Assembly: GCA_947454485.1 (NCBI GenBank)
Contig: CANGJJ010000003.1
Coordinates: forward strand, 124,001 to 188,000
Length of the DNA: 64,000 nucleotides
Reading direction: 5' to 3'
Source of the DNA: Beijerinckiaceae bacterium
Lineage (GTDB): Bacteria; Pseudomonadota; Alphaproteobacteria; Rhizobiales; Beijerinckiaceae
Position 1 is the first letter of the stretch, and each line of letters starts with the position of its first letter. The notes beneath the pieces are model-generated. The model saw only the letters and a list, made by a program, of their open reading frames with translations, was not told the origin of the DNA and searched no databases. Shown one piece after another: positions 34,737 through 44,606 of the stretch. The position numbers and the translations under genes were made by a program.

Positions 34737-34777
34737 GCTGCCCGCCAAGGGGTAGCTAGCAATCGAAGGCGGGCAGC
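34737..34777 (-). repeat. Perfect inverted repeat between aas and pepN genes
   Basis: GCTGCCCGCC (34737-34746) and GGCGGGCAGC (34768-34777) form a perfect 10-bp GC-rich stem with a 21-nt loop. On the minus strand it lies after the acyltransferase gene and before pepN. There is no T run, so it may be a Rho-type end, an mRNA-stabilising hairpin or part of the pepN leader. Confidence 0.5.
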
Positions 34778-34877
34778 ATGTTATGGTGAGCCATGTGCAA
34801 GGATCGGGCGCAATACCGATGCGTTGGCCATATTGCGCCATTTGGTCTGCCTGACGATGGCAGTCCCGATTTACTGG

Positions 34878-37800
34878 TTACGACCTGGATGTGAGCTCAT
34901 TGAGAGCTAAACGCCGCCGCACAAATTTGTCGAGCTCGATATAGTCGGTCTTGCCAGAGCCTAATAGCGGCAAAGCATCCATCACGATCACATCACTTGG
35001 CACCATCAGTTCGGTTGCGCCTTGCGCCTTCATAAAGGCCTGTACCTGCGCGCGCGTTGCATCGGGCCAAGTTGTGACCATGACGAGTTTTTCGCCTTTG
35101 CGATCGTCTGGTAAAGCGACCACAGCGGGCGCATGTTCGGGCCACAGATCTGCGCAGATTTGTTCGACCCCCGCCAGCGAGACCATCTCGCCTGCGATCT
35201 TGGCAAAGCGCTTGGCGCGGCCTTTGATGGTGACAAATCCATCCTCATCAATGCTGACAATATCGCCCGTATCATGCCAGCCATCGGCAGGCTCATCGAT
35301 ATGGCCAGGTCGCTCTGTGCGATAATAGCCGAGCATGACATTGGGGCCGCGCACATAAAGACGCCCGCCCTCATGAATGCCTGGCACAGGCTCAACTCGC
35401 ACCTCCATGCCGGGCATCAAGCGACCCACTGTGCCAACTTTGTTGAACATGGGTGTGTTGACGGCAAGCACAGGCGCGGTCTCTGTAACGCCATAACCTT
35501 CTAAAATACGAACGCCGAATTTCTCCATATAAGTGCGACGTGTTTCATCTTTCAGCCGTTCAGCGCCAGCGACCAGCAGGCGAATGGAGCGGAAGTCGTA
35601 AGGATTGGCCATGCGCGCATAGCCAGTCAGAAAAGTATCGGTGCCAAACAAGATCGTCGCATTGCTGCTATAGACCAACTCAGGGATCTGGCGATAGTGA
35701 AGCGGCGAGGGATAGAGATAGAGCTTCATCCCCGTCAGCAAACTCAACATCAATCCGCCCGTCAGGCCAAAGGAATGGAAGACAGGTAGGGCGTTGAACA
35801 CGATGTCAGCAGGTGACAAATCAACACGCGCGGTAATCTGCGCGAGGTTCGATAGAATATTGCGATGCGTGAGAACGACGCCTTTGGGCAGCCCTTCTGA
35901 TCCTGACGTGAAGAGAATGACAGCAGGATCATCAGCATGTCGGGGTTCAAAAATCTTGCCGCGCTCCAGCAGGCCCCGCAATTTTTCGGTGGTGGTGATG
36001 GAGGCGCGCAAGTCTTCGAGATAATGAATTTGCGTCTGCTTGGCCAGCTCCTCGATCACAGAGTCGAGATTGGCCTTTTGAATGAAGACGCGGGAAGTCA
36101 AGACATGATGAATGCGCGCAGCGTGACAGGCCGCGCGAATATTGGCGGAACCCGCTGTATAGTTGAGCATGGCGCCAACACGGCCCGCTTGCTGTACTGC
36201 AAAGAAGGTCACTGCAACACCATTGGCATTGGGCAGCAAAATACCAAGAGCGTCACCCGCTACACCAATATTGCAGAATTTGCGCGCCAGAATTGCAGAA
36301 CCAATCATCATCTTGCGTGCGCTGAGCTGGCCCGTGAACGGATCTTCCAGAACAATCTTTGATCCGCCAATATTGGCCATGGTCTCGTTCAGAGCCTGGA
36401 TCAAAGTGCGATCGGTTGGTGTCGTCGCGAAGATCAGGTCAGACATGACATCATAGAGCGCAGCACCTGCCGCGAGCCTGCGTTTGCGACCAAATAGATT
36501 GCTGTCGATCTCCATTTTGCGCGGTGGCATAAAGGTCACGCGCACTTTGGGGAAGAGCGCACGGCGTATCTGCACACCGCTGAGGCGCGTAAAGGGTGTG
36601 CGCTCCAATCCTTCAAGGCGCACAGGCACGATGAGTGCGTCAGCCTTGTCGCTGATCATGGCCGCGCCGTCATAGACTTTCATCAAGGAGCCTGTGACCG
36701 TCAGCCGCCCTTCGGGGAAGATGACGAGCCGCTCGCCATCGCGAACCTCTTTGACAAGACTGCGCAAAGCAAGTGGCTTGGTAGGGTCCATCGGAAAGCA
36801 GCGTGCGATGCCAAGGAAGGGGCGCACCCACCAAGCGCGCGCAATCTGCCAATCAATCGCAAAGAGCGGCTTGTCTTCGAGAATGGAGAGAATGACCGGC
36901 GCGTCCAAAAAGGACACATGGTTGAGTGCAATGACGCAGCGCTCGCCTTTGGGCGGCAGATGCTCAAGCCCGCGCACGTCCATCCTGAAGAGAATACGGA
37001 AGAGGAGATTGAGCGCATCGCTGGTGAGGCTGGTGGGACTATTGCGCCAGAACCAGAAGGAGAAGGCGATTGTACTAAGGCCCAGGAGGCACAGCAGCAG
37101 TGGCTCTTCAAGCCCTGCCAATTGCAAGCCTGCCACAAGCACTGTGCCGCCAACGATAAAAACAGAATTGAGAATATTCACGCCCGCAATGACGCGCGCG
37201 CGACTGTCTTCTTTCGCCCAAGCCTGTACCGCTGAGAAGGCAGGCACGACGAAAATCCCCCCCATAAGGGCGAAGGCGAAAACATCCAGGCTAATATTAA
37301 AGCCGAGCGCGCTGGTTAAGAAATCGCGCAGAGCAATGTCTTGCGACGCTTTCGGCAGGTTCCGCGTCGCCATATAAAGATCGAGCAGCAGAGCACTCAT
37401 GGCAAGACCGGAGAGCGGTACCGGCAGCAGAAGAATGCGCCCATGTGCCATCACTGCAGCGAGCAGCGAGCCTGCTCCAATCCCCATAGCAAAGAGCGCA
37501 CTGATTCCGGTTTCCACCTCCATGCCGCCGCCAAGTCGTGTCTTCACAATGATAGGCACGAGTGACAGGGCGATGGCGGCCAGCATCCAAAACCAGCTGA
37601 CAGTAACCCCGCCGACCCACAGGCGGCGATCGCGATTGAGATCGCGCAGCAGCCGCGCCGTCGAGGTAAAGATATTGCGCTCGATGCGCAGTTTGGGAGA
37701 GGCTATGCCGGTGGCTGGAATGAAGCGGCTGGTGAGCCAGCAGGCAACAGCAATCACCATCAATTGCAGCACGACAATGGAAGCTGCACGATCATGGCTC

Positions 37801-38288
37801 GCGGCATAGCCACCCACCATCAGCCCCAGCAAAATGGCAAGAAAGGTTGCGCCCTCAACGAGCGCATTGCCACTGGGCAATTCTTCCGTCTTCAGATGAT
37901 CGGGCAGAATGCCATATTTGATCGGGCCGAAGAGCGCGGCGATGATACCAAGGCCAAAGAGTGCAGCATAGAGCAGTGGCAGCGAGGCGAAGACGAAGCC
38001 AGCGGCTGCGATCATCTGGACGAAGATCTCAGCGAATTTGAGACGGCGCGCAATGAAGGCCTTGTCATGCGAGTCGGCGAGCTCACCGCCCAAACCCGAC
38101 AAGACTAAAGTCGGTGCGATGAAGATGCCCACAGCCAGAGTGATCAGCGCGCCGGCATGCTCATCGCCGAGGCGAAACAAGATTATCATCGCCAACATTT
38201 GGCGAACGAAATTATCGTTGAAGGACGAAAGAAACTGGCACCAGAACAAAGGTGCGAAGCGCTTCGATTTGAGAAGTTCAGCGAACAT
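34878..38288 (-). CDS. aas: Three-domain acyl-[ACP]-phospholipid O-acyltransferase (MFS-PlsC-AMP ligase)
   Basis: 1136 residues in three parts. Residues 1 to about 415 are a 12-helix MFS transporter of the LplT lysophospholipid flippase type. About 430-620 is a PlsC acyltransferase (NHVSFLDAP, H-x4-D; FPEGRLTVTG). About 640-1136 is an acyl-AMP ligase (LFTSGSEGLPKGVVLTHRN, EGYGVTETAPVLA, GWHDTGDIVSIDEDGFVTI). The fusion would import lysophospholipid, activate a fatty acid and reacylate it. In E. coli lplT and aas are separate genes. Confidence 0.93.
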   Translation of the reverse strand: MFAELLKSKRFAPLFWCQFLSSFNDNFVRQMLAMIILFRLGDEHAGALITLAVGIFIAPTLVLSGLGGELADSHDKAFIARRLKFAEIFVQMIAAAGFVFASLPLLYAALFGLGIIAALFGPIKYGILPDHLKTEELPSGNALVEGATFLAILLGLMVGGYAASHDRAASIVVLQLMVIAVACWLTSRFIPATGIASPKLRIERNIFTSTARLLRDLNRDRRLWVGGVTVSWFWMLAAIALSLVPIIVKTRLGGGMEVETGISALFAMGIGAGSLLAAVMAHGRILLLPVPLSGLAMSALLLDLYMATRNLPKASQDIALRDFLTSALGFNISLDVFAFALMGGIFVVPAFSAVQAWAKEDSRARVIAGVNILNSVFIVGGTVLVAGLQLAGLEEPLLLCLLGLSTIAFSFWFWRNSPTSLTSDALNLLFRILFRMDVRGLEHLPPKGERCVIALNHVSFLDAPVILSILEDKPLFAIDWQIARAWWVRPFLGIARCFPMDPTKPLALRSLVKEVRDGERLVIFPEGRLTVTGSLMKVYDGAAMISDKADALIVPVRLEGLERTPFTRLSGVQIRRALFPKVRVTFMPPRKMEIDSNLFGRKRRLAAGAALYDVMSDLIFATTPTDRTLIQALNETMANIGGSKIVLEDPFTGQLSARKMMIGSAILARKFCNIGVAGDALGILLPNANGVAVTFFAVQQAGRVGAMLNYTAGSANIRAACHAARIHHVLTSRVFIQKANLDSVIEELAKQTQIHYLEDLRASITTTEKLRGLLERGKIFEPRHADDPAVILFTSGSEGLPKGVVLTHRNILSNLAQITARVDLSPADIVFNALPVFHSFGLTGGLMLSLLTGMKLYLYPSPLHYRQIPELVYSSNATILFGTDTFLTGYARMANPYDFRSIRLLVAGAERLKDETRRTYMEKFGVRILEGYGVTETAPVLAVNTPMFNKVGTVGRLMPGMEVRVEPVPGIHEGGRLYVRGPNVMLGYYRTERPGHIDEPADGWHDTGDIVSIDEDGFVTIKGRAKRFAKIAGEMVSLAGVEQICADLWPEHAPAVVALPDDRKGEKLVMVTTWPDATRAQVQAFMKAQGATELMVPSDVIVMDALPLLGSGKTDYIELDKFVRRRLALNELTSRS

Positions 38289-38315
38289 CTTGTCCTCGCT
38301 GTAGCGTTGGCCGCC

Positions 38316-39515
38316 TCAAGCTCGCAATTTGGTTGGCGGTCCCATCCGTGACAGCGCAACCGTCATGAGTGTCGCAACAGCAGAGGCGACGCACATCGTG
38401 ATGAAAACGCCCGTATAGGCGCCCGTGCCATCAAAGACCACGCCGCCCAGCCAGGCACCAATGCCGCCGCACATATGATGGATCATGGTGATCAAACCAC
38501 CAACCGCCCCAAGATGTTTGGTGCCGAAATGGTCGCGCACAAACAGAACGGTGAGTGGCGCTGTGGCCAAGAATGTGATGCCAAAGACCAGCGCGAAAAT
38601 GGCAACCGAGGTCATAGATTGGTTGACAGCGACAAGACCGAAGCAAGCGACGCGCGTAACAAAGGCGGCGACAGTGGGGATGGTGACGCCTGAACGGTCG
38701 CCCCATGCGCCTGCGAGCAAGACGCCAAGCAGACCAGTAAAGCCCATGATGGCGAGCAGATTGCCCGCGAGGAACGCATCAAGGCCCCGGTCTTGCGCGA
38801 AGGCAACGACATGGGTTGTGACAAAGAAATCGTCGAAGCCGCAGATGGCGAAAATGCCGGCCAGCATCCAGAATTGCTTGGTCGCCAGAGCCTGGCGCAA
38901 ACTCAGCCCCTCACTGGATTGTTCTTTGCGATGTTGTGCCACGGCGGCTTTGCCGGGGACGGCCGCAACGATCATGGCGATGAGCGCGAAATGGGCGACA
39001 CCAATCCAGATAAAGACTTCGCGCCAGCCAATGCCTGCGAGCACAGCGGCAAGAACGGCGATGACGACAAGCTGACCAACACACATCCCGCCCAGAACAA
39101 TCGCATTGGCGATGCCGATCTTGTGCGGATAGGCGCGCGTCACCATCACGGCGACCGGCGTTGTTGAGGCGATGCCATTACCAACAGCAAAAGCGATTCC
39201 GTAGAGAAGGAAGGCGTGCCAAGGTTCTGTGACCAGACTCATGAGCCCCATTGAGAGACCGCCGAGCGCCACGCCTGCGCCCAGAATGAGACGCAGCGAC
39301 ATTGAGTCAGCGATGCGCCCGGCATAGAAGCCCGCGATGGCCGTGAGGATCTGGAAGACGGCAACCGCTGTACCGATTTCGTTGCGGCCCCAATTCAGCT
39401 CTTCCACCATCGGGCGCAGCGTGAGGCCGATGGCCAAGCGCGCACCACCTCCGATGAAGAGCACGAGAAACCCCGCGATGAGCACGAGCAATGGGCGTGA
39501 CATGAACGAGGTCAT
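38316..39515 (-). CDS. MFS transporter
   Basis: 399 residues, 12 predicted membrane helices. The N-terminal half has GGGARLAIGLTLRPMVEELN and the A-motif-like loop AGRIADSMSLRLILGAG; a long loop (HRKEQSSEGLSLRQAL) separates the halves. Looks like the monocarboxylate/oxalate-formate antiporter-like MFS branch. Substrate not inferable. An alternative start at 39503 would remove four residues. Confidence 0.9.
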   Translation of the reverse strand: MTSFMSRPLLVLIAGFLVLFIGGGARLAIGLTLRPMVEELNWGRNEIGTAVAVFQILTAIAGFYAGRIADSMSLRLILGAGVALGGLSMGLMSLVTEPWHAFLLYGIAFAVGNGIASTTPVAVMVTRAYPHKIGIANAIVLGGMCVGQLVVIAVLAAVLAGIGWREVFIWIGVAHFALIAMIVAAVPGKAAVAQHRKEQSSEGLSLRQALATKQFWMLAGIFAICGFDDFFVTTHVVAFAQDRGLDAFLAGNLLAIMGFTGLLGVLLAGAWGDRSGVTIPTVAAFVTRVACFGLVAVNQSMTSVAIFALVFGITFLATAPLTVLFVRDHFGTKHLGAVGGLITMIHHMCGGIGAWLGGVVFDGTGAYTGVFITMCVASAVATLMTVALSRMGPPTKLRA

Positions 39516-39581
39516 CAGGCGATTCGCTTCCCCAAAAATGCAGATTTTGAGGTTTAGCCCATATCGATTGGGAATGCACCG

Positions 39582-40961
39582 TCAGCGCAGCGGCTCTGCA
39601 TGGCCCACGACCCGGCTCACTTGGGTCATGGTCTGGCGCAACTTACGGTCGAGCTGGTCTACGGCCGCATGGACCTCGTCGACGGTGAGCGTTTGATCAG
39701 CGCGGCAGTGGTAATTCACGACGAGACCTTGGCCTGTCTCGCGCACACGCACATGATGCACATCATGGATGACGCGGCCTGTTTCGGCGGCCTGCGCCAA
39801 GACTTGCAAGATCTCGCCACCGCGCTGCGCACTTACATCTCGCCCACTCAGCTCTTCGATCTCTTGAGGCTCGACATGGGTCTCGACTTCCACATCAGGC
39901 CCCAGCTCTGCCTTGATCGCCTCTTCGAGCGAGGAGGCGATCTCATGCGCACGGCCAAGGCTCATGCGGCCATCCAGCTCGAGATCGAGGCTGATGGACT
40001 TAATCGCGTCGATCTCTTGGACGGTCACATGATGAACCGCGAGGCGACGCCGTGCAGCGATCAGCAAGACAAGTTCGAGCACACTCTCATCATCCAGCGC
40101 AATGGGGTTGGCTGTGATGGTAACTTCTGCTTCGGGCGCAACGCGCGCAATGGCAGCTGACACATCCTGCTTCACATGGGCGACACGCTCGAGCGGCATG
40201 GTGCGCGGGACCATGATGCCGACTTCGCCAAAGACCTGCGCGCCAGCGGGGCGCAGACGCACACTGTCAACTTGCACGACACCGCTCACAGCCTCCGCCA
40301 CCTCGCGCACAAGGGCAGTCATGCCCTCGGGCGCAGCATCCATCAAAGTGTCGATCGTGCGTCGGCCCAGGCGATAACCTGCAATGGCGATGAAGAGCGA
40401 GACGCCAATGGCGGCCAAAGCGTCACCTTGTTTGAAGCCGAAATTCACGGCAACAAGTCCCAGCAGCACACAGACCGAGGCAACCAGGTCGCTGGAGAAA
40501 TGCAATGCATCAGCGGCCAAGGCATCGCTCTTGGTTTCGCGCGCGATGCGCGACAAAGAGCGCCAGCGCACCAGATCAACCACGATGGAGATGATGAGCA
40601 CAGCAAAGACCGGCCAGCCTGCATCAATCGCAACGGCCTCTGGCCCGAACAAGCGATGAACAGCCTCATAAACGACAGCAGCGGCGAGAACCATCAACAG
40701 ACCCGTCTCAGCCAAAGCAGCAACGGCTTCGACTTTTCCATGACCATAGTGATGCTCGTCATCGGCGGGTTTGCCCGATACGCGCACAGCGAAATAGGTC
40801 AGAATGGTAGCGCCCGTGTCGAGTAGCCCGTGGCCGGCTTCAGAAATGAGCGCGAGCGAGCCCGACAAAATGCCAGCCACCAGCTTGCCGATTGTCAGCA
40901 ATGCGCTGGCGCCAATCGAGGCAAGGGCGGCTTTTTCTTTGAGGGCGTGATTGTCGCTCAT
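39582..40961 (-). CDS. Cation diffusion facilitator (CDF) metal exporter, extended C terminus
   Basis: 459 residues. Six membrane helices; metal-site motifs HGLLD in helix 2 and HFSSD in helix 5 (both H-x3-D), plus [12 protein letters not shown] in the loop, which suit Zn/Cd transport. The C-terminal cytosolic part is much longer than the usual single domain and looks like two ferredoxin-like dimerisation units in tandem (about 205-290 and 305-450, the second holding [10 protein letters not shown] and [11 protein letters not shown]). Start at 40961. Confidence 0.92.
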   Translation of the reverse strand: MSDNHALKEKAALASIGASALLTIGKLVAGILSGSLALISEAGHGLLDTGATILTYFAVRVSGKPADDEHHYGHGKVEAVAALAETGLLMVLAAAVVYEAVHRLFGPEAVAIDAGWPVFAVLIISIVVDLVRWRSLSRIARETKSDALAADALHFSSDLVASVCVLLGLVAVNFGFKQGDALAAIGVSLFIAIAGYRLGRRTIDTLMDAAPEGMTALVREVAEAVSGVVQVDSVRLRPAGAQVFGEVGIMVPRTMPLERVAHVKQDVSAAIARVAPEAEVTITANPIALDDESVLELVLLIAARRRLAVHHVTVQEIDAIKSISLDLELDGRMSLGRAHEIASSLEEAIKAELGPDVEVETHVEPQEIEELSGRDVSAQRGGEILQVLAQAAETGRVIHDVHHVRVRETGQGLVVNYHCRADQTLTVDEVHAAVDQLDRKLRQTMTQVSRVVGHAEPLR

Positions 40962-40996
40962 TCATGATTCCTTTCGCGCCTCTGGTTAGCCTGAAA

Positions 40997-41056
40997 CGCG
41001 GGTTGTTTCCATCATTCAAGGGGAGGGTGCCCCTTGCCAAGGGCGGGGAAACCGCG
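40997..41056 (+). promoter_or_regulatory. Structured leader of the glyoxalase gene
   Basis: Nested pairing: CGCGG (40997-41001) with CCGCG (41052-41056), and TTTCC (41006-41010) with GGAAA (41047-41051), enclose a 7-bp hairpin CAAGGGG (41017-41023) / CCCCTTG (41030-41036). The element ends 36 nt before the gloA ATG. It could be a cis-regulatory RNA; I did not recognise a known class. Confidence 0.4.
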
Positions 41057-41092
41057 ATCTTGGGGCATGTCTTGAGAATCGGAGCTTGTCCT

Positions 41093-41533
41093 ATGCGTTA
41101 TCTGCACACCATGGTCCGTATCGCCAATGTCGAAGAGTCGCTGAATTTTTATTGCCAAAAGCTTGGCCTTGAAGAGGTGCGCCGGGTTGAAAGCGAGCAG
41201 GGACGTTTCACGCTCATTTTTCTCGCCGCTCCCGAAGATGTGACCGCAGGCCGTGAGCGCCGTGCCCCCCTCGTTGAGCTGACCTATAACTGGGATCCTG
41301 AGACCTATTCGGGCGGCCGTAATTTTGGCCATCTGGCCTATGAGGTCGAAGATATCTATGCGACCTGCGACCGTTTGATGAAGGCAGGCGTCACCATCAA
41401 TCGCCCCCCGCGCGATGGCCGCATGGCTTTCATCCGCTCGCCTGATCATATTTCAATCGAGCTGTTGCAGCGCGGCGATGCGCTGGCCCCGCAAGAGCCC
41501 TGGACCAGCATGCCCAATACGGGCGTGTGGTGA
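41093..41533 (+). CDS. gloA: Lactoylglutathione lyase (glyoxalase I)
   Basis: 146 residues in the VOC fold. Converts the methylglyoxal-glutathione adduct to lactoylglutathione. Metal ligands are His in RYLHTMVRI, Glu in LVELTYNW, His in NFGHLAYEV and Glu in [13 protein letters not shown] lies 8 nt upstream of ATG 41093; the upstream in-frame ATG at 40964 overlaps the divergent CDF start. Its stop abuts the convergent aldolase stop. Confidence 0.95.
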   Translation: MRYLHTMVRIANVEESLNFYCQKLGLEEVRRVESEQGRFTLIFLAAPEDVTAGRERRAPLVELTYNWDPETYSGGRNFGHLAYEVEDIYATCDRLMKAGVTINRPPRDGRMAFIRSPDHISIELLQRGDALAPQEPWTSMPNTGVW

Positions 41534-42193
41534 TTAGGTTTCGTGATCCTGAGCTTTGCGGCCATAGGATTTGAATCGCTCGACGGTGCGCATCACCTCC
41601 TCATCGGGAAGGATGACGAGCGTGCCGGCGAGTGATGCGAGATAGCTTTGCTGGGCGAGAGTCTCCAACTCGACCGCGCGCATCATCGCCTCATCCAGAT
41701 TAGCGCCCGTAACAATCATGCCATGATTGCCGAGCAGCACGCCGTGCTTTTGCCCGAGCCCTTCAATGGCGAGCGCTGAGAGTTCGGGCGTGCCATAGGG
41801 CGCATAATCAGTACAAGCGATCTCTGCGCCGCCAAAGGCTGCGATCATATAATGAACCGCGCGGATCGGACGGCGCAAAATGGCATGCACCGTTGCATAG
41901 GTAGAATGGGCATGCACAACGCCATTCACATCAGGCCGTGCGCGCAGAATATCGAGATGGAAACGCCATTCGCTGGAGGGTTTCAGTGGTCCTTCCCATG
42001 CACCATCGCCCTTCAGGGCCATGCGCGCGATAGAGGCAGGCTCCAGCTCTTCATAAGGAACGCCGCTGGGCGTGATCAGCATAGCTTCACCATCACGCAG
42101 GCTGAGATTGCCGGAAGTGCCCTGCGTCAGCCCTTTAGAAATCAGGGCGCGGGCGTGCTTGATGAGGAGCTGTCGCTGCAGAAGATCAGACAT
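41534..42193 (-). CDS. Class II aldolase/adducin family protein
   Basis: 219 residues, resembling L-fuculose-phosphate aldolase and related zinc enzymes. Motifs: GTSGNLSLRDG (phosphate loop), TPSGVPYEEL, catalytic Glu in PSSEWRFH, zinc His in VHAHSTYATVHA and the late LGNHGMIVTG. The substrate is not inferable. ATG at 42193 is preferred over the TTG at 42199. Confidence 0.92.
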   Translation of the reverse strand: MSDLLQRQLLIKHARALISKGLTQGTSGNLSLRDGEAMLITPSGVPYEELEPASIARMALKGDGAWEGPLKPSSEWRFHLDILRARPDVNGVVHAHSTYATVHAILRRPIRAVHYMIAAFGGAEIACTDYAPYGTPELSALAIEGLGQKHGVLLGNHGMIVTGANLDEAMMRAVELETLAQQSYLASLAGTLVILPDEEVMRTVERFKSYGRKAQDHET

Positions 42194-42292
42194 GTTCAAA
42201 GCCTAGCAGAAGGTGATCTTCGGGCCAATCCCGCTTGACGGGGCTGCGCGTCATTGCCAACGTGTATCTTAACCACTGTGAAAGGGGGGACT

Positions 42293-42724
42293 ATGTCAGA
42301 ACTCACGCTTGCTGTTGCTCAAACCATGCTCAAAGACACGCTGGCCTATTGCCGCGCGCATAATTTTAACCCAATGGCCGTCGTTGTGCTGGGCGCAGAT
42401 GGCTCGGTGCGCGCCGCTGCCAGCGAGGACAACACGACCTTCATGCGCTGGCGCGTGGCTTTCGGCAAAGCCTATGGCGCGGTCGCCTTTGGCATGCCCA
42501 GTCGCCGCATGAATAATATGGTGGGCGAGCGTCCCCATTTTGTGAATGCGCTGAACGGCCTTGCCGATGGCAATGTCATTCCCGTTCCCGGTGGTGTGAT
42601 CATTCGCGATGCGAATAAGAAGATCGTCGGCGCGATTGGTGTCTCAGGCGATACATCTGACAATGACGAGGCTGCAGCCGTTGATGCGATCAACAAGGCT
42701 GGCTTTGTGGCAGATCCGGGCTAA
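42293..42724 (+). CDS. GlcG/HbpS family protein
   Basis: 143 residues. Small alpha/beta protein of the heme-binding HbpS/GlcG (DUF336) family: NPMAVVVLGADGSVRAAASED at residues 26-46 and GGVIIRD with VGAIGVSGDTSDNDEAAAV. Often found beside oxidation or degradation genes; role unclear. GGGGGAC precedes ATG 42293. Divergent from the aldolase gene. Confidence 0.9.
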   Translation: MSELTLAVAQTMLKDTLAYCRAHNFNPMAVVVLGADGSVRAAASEDNTTFMRWRVAFGKAYGAVAFGMPSRRMNNMVGERPHFVNALNGLADGNVIPVPGGVIIRDANKKIVGAIGVSGDTSDNDEAAAVDAINKAGFVADPG

Positions 42725-42729
42725 AGCAT

Positions 42730-42774
42730 GACGGGGCGGGCCGCGCTCACACAAGAGCAGCGGCTCGCCCCGTC
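42730..42774. terminator. Long stem-loop between convergent genes
   Basis: 15-bp stem 42730-42744 / 42760-42774 (ends GACGGGGCG / CGCCCCGTC) with one G-U position and a 15-nt loop, lying between the GlcG-like gene and the end of livM. Symmetric, GC-rich and without a T run; probably a bidirectional transcript end or RNA stabiliser. Confidence 0.6.
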
Positions 42775-42780
42775 GGCAGA

Positions 42781-43722
42781 TCAGAGGCGGATTTTGAGCG
42801 CATGCGCCAATTCGCCAATAATACCCCGGCGGAAAACGAGGACGCAGGCGATGAAGATGAGGCCCTGGATCACCAGCACCCATTGCCCAAAGCCCGCAAA
42901 ATATTGCTGCATGGCGATGATGATGAAAGCCCCCAGAATCGGGCCATAGATGGTCCCAAGCCCGCCGAGCAACACCATCAACACCACTTCGCCCGACATG
43001 GTCCAATGCACATCGGTCAGGGATGCATTTTGCGCGACGATGACTTTGGTCGCGCCCGCAAGCCCCGCGAGGCCAGCAGACAGAACAAAGGCCGCCAATT
43101 TGTAACGCTCGGTTTTGTAGCCCAGAGAAATGGCGCGCGGCTCATTCTCGCGAATGGCATTGAGGATCTCGCCGAAGGGCGAATGGATGATGCGATAGAT
43201 CAGCACAAAGCCCGCGAGAAAAATCCCCAGCACGACATAATAGAGATTCAGCACTTTGCTCAGATCAATCAGCCCAAGAAAGATGCCTTGCGGCACACCT
43301 TGGATGCCATCTTCGCCATGGGTGAAGGGCGTTTGCAGATAGAAGAAATAGAGCATCTGCGCGAAGGCGAGCGTCGTCATCGAAAAATAGATGCCCTGAC
43401 GGCGAATGGCCAAAGCCCCCGTGATGACACCCGCGCCAGCGGCGGCCAATGTGCCCAGAATGATCGCGGCCTCTGGTGGAAAGCCCCAGACTTTTGCGGC
43501 ATGCGCACTCGCATAGCCCGCGGTCCCCAGAAACATCGCATGGCCGAAAGAGGGCAGGCCGCCATAGCCGATAAGCAGATTGAAGGAGGCGGCAAAGAGC
43601 GCAAAGCACAGCGCTTGCATGACGAAGTAGGGATAGATGCCAATCATGGGCACGCAGGCGAGTAGGCCCGTCATAAGGACAAAGGCAATGGTCTGCGCAT
43701 GGGTGCGGGCTTGCAGCTTCAC
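42781..43722 (-). CDS. livM: Branched-chain amino acid type ABC permease LivM
   Basis: 313 residues from a GTG at 43722, with GGAGGA upstream inside the livH end. Polytopic; LLIGYGGLPSFGHAMFLG and the cytosolic EAA-like loop ILNAIRENEPRAISLGY are typical of LivM. Last gene of the livG-F-K-H-M operon. Confidence 0.94.
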   Translation of the reverse strand: MKLQARTHAQTIAFVLMTGLLACVPMIGIYPYFVMQALCFALFAASFNLLIGYGGLPSFGHAMFLGTAGYASAHAAKVWGFPPEAAIILGTLAAAGAGVITGALAIRRQGIYFSMTTLAFAQMLYFFYLQTPFTHGEDGIQGVPQGIFLGLIDLSKVLNLYYVVLGIFLAGFVLIYRIIHSPFGEILNAIRENEPRAISLGYKTERYKLAAFVLSAGLAGLAGATKVIVAQNASLTDVHWTMSGEVVLMVLLGGLGTIYGPILGAFIIIAMQQYFAGFGQWVLVIQGLIFIACVLVFRRGIIGELAHALKIRL

Positions 43723-43723
43723 C

Positions 43724-44590
43724 TCATGTCCTCCCGAACAGGCCATTGGGCTTCACCAAAAGCACGATGGCCATGACGACAAACACAACGGTGTTGGAGG
43801 CTTCGGGGTAGAAATATTTGGTGAGACCTTCGAGCAGGCCGAGCAGAAAACCCGTGACGATGGAGCCCATGATCGAGCCCATGCCACCGATGACGACAAC
43901 CGCAAAGACAACGATGATGAGATCAGCTCCCATCAAGGGGCGCACCTGATTGATGGGGGCGGAGAGCACACCTGCCAAAGCCGCGAGGGCAACACCAAAA
44001 CCATAAGTCAGCGTGATCATGCGCGGCACATTGATGCCGAAAGCGCGCACCAGCTGCGGATTTTCGGTGGCAGCGCGCAGATAAGAGCCGAGCTTTGTTT
44101 TCTCGATTCCATACCAGGTGGCAAGACAGATGATGAGCGAGAAGACAACGACCCAAGCGCGATAATTGGGCAAGAACATAAAGCCGAGATTCTGCCCACC
44201 CGTCAGTTGTGACGGGATTGCATAGGGCAGGCCCGATGAGCCGAAGTAATTTTGAAAGACGCCCTGAATGACCAGGGCCAGACCAAAAGTCAGGAGCAAT
44301 CCATAGAGATGGTCGAGGCCTTGAAGGCGCTTGAGCATGGTGCGCTCAATCACCATGCCAACACAGCCCACGATGAGCGGCACGAAGACAAGTGCAAACC
44401 AATAGTTCAGCCCGACCACATTCAGCAAAAACCAAGCGCAGAATGCGCCCATCATATAGAGCGCGCCATGGGCGAAGTTGATGATATTGAGCATGCCGAA
44501 AATCACCGCGAGCCCCAGGCTCAGCAGTGCATAAAAGGATCCATTGATCAGGCCCACGAGAAGCTGGGCAAAGAGGGCTTGCGTATTCAC
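43724..44590 (-). CDS. livH: Branched-chain amino acid type ABC permease LivH
   Basis: 288 residues, polytopic. LINGSFYALLSLGLAVIFG near the N terminus and LRAATENPQLVRAFGINV in the coupling loop are LivH hallmarks. The stop is one base from the livM GTG. A hairpin lies between it and the upstream livK. Confidence 0.95.
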   Translation of the reverse strand: MNTQALFAQLLVGLINGSFYALLSLGLAVIFGMLNIINFAHGALYMMGAFCAWFLLNVVGLNYWFALVFVPLIVGCVGMVIERTMLKRLQGLDHLYGLLLTFGLALVIQGVFQNYFGSSGLPYAIPSQLTGGQNLGFMFLPNYRAWVVVFSLIICLATWYGIEKTKLGSYLRAATENPQLVRAFGINVPRMITLTYGFGVALAALAGVLSAPINQVRPLMGADLIIVVFAVVVIGGMGSIMGSIVTGFLLGLLEGLTKYFYPEASNTVVFVVMAIVLLVKPNGLFGRT

Positions 44591-44606
44591 ATCAACCTCA
44601 GTGAGT

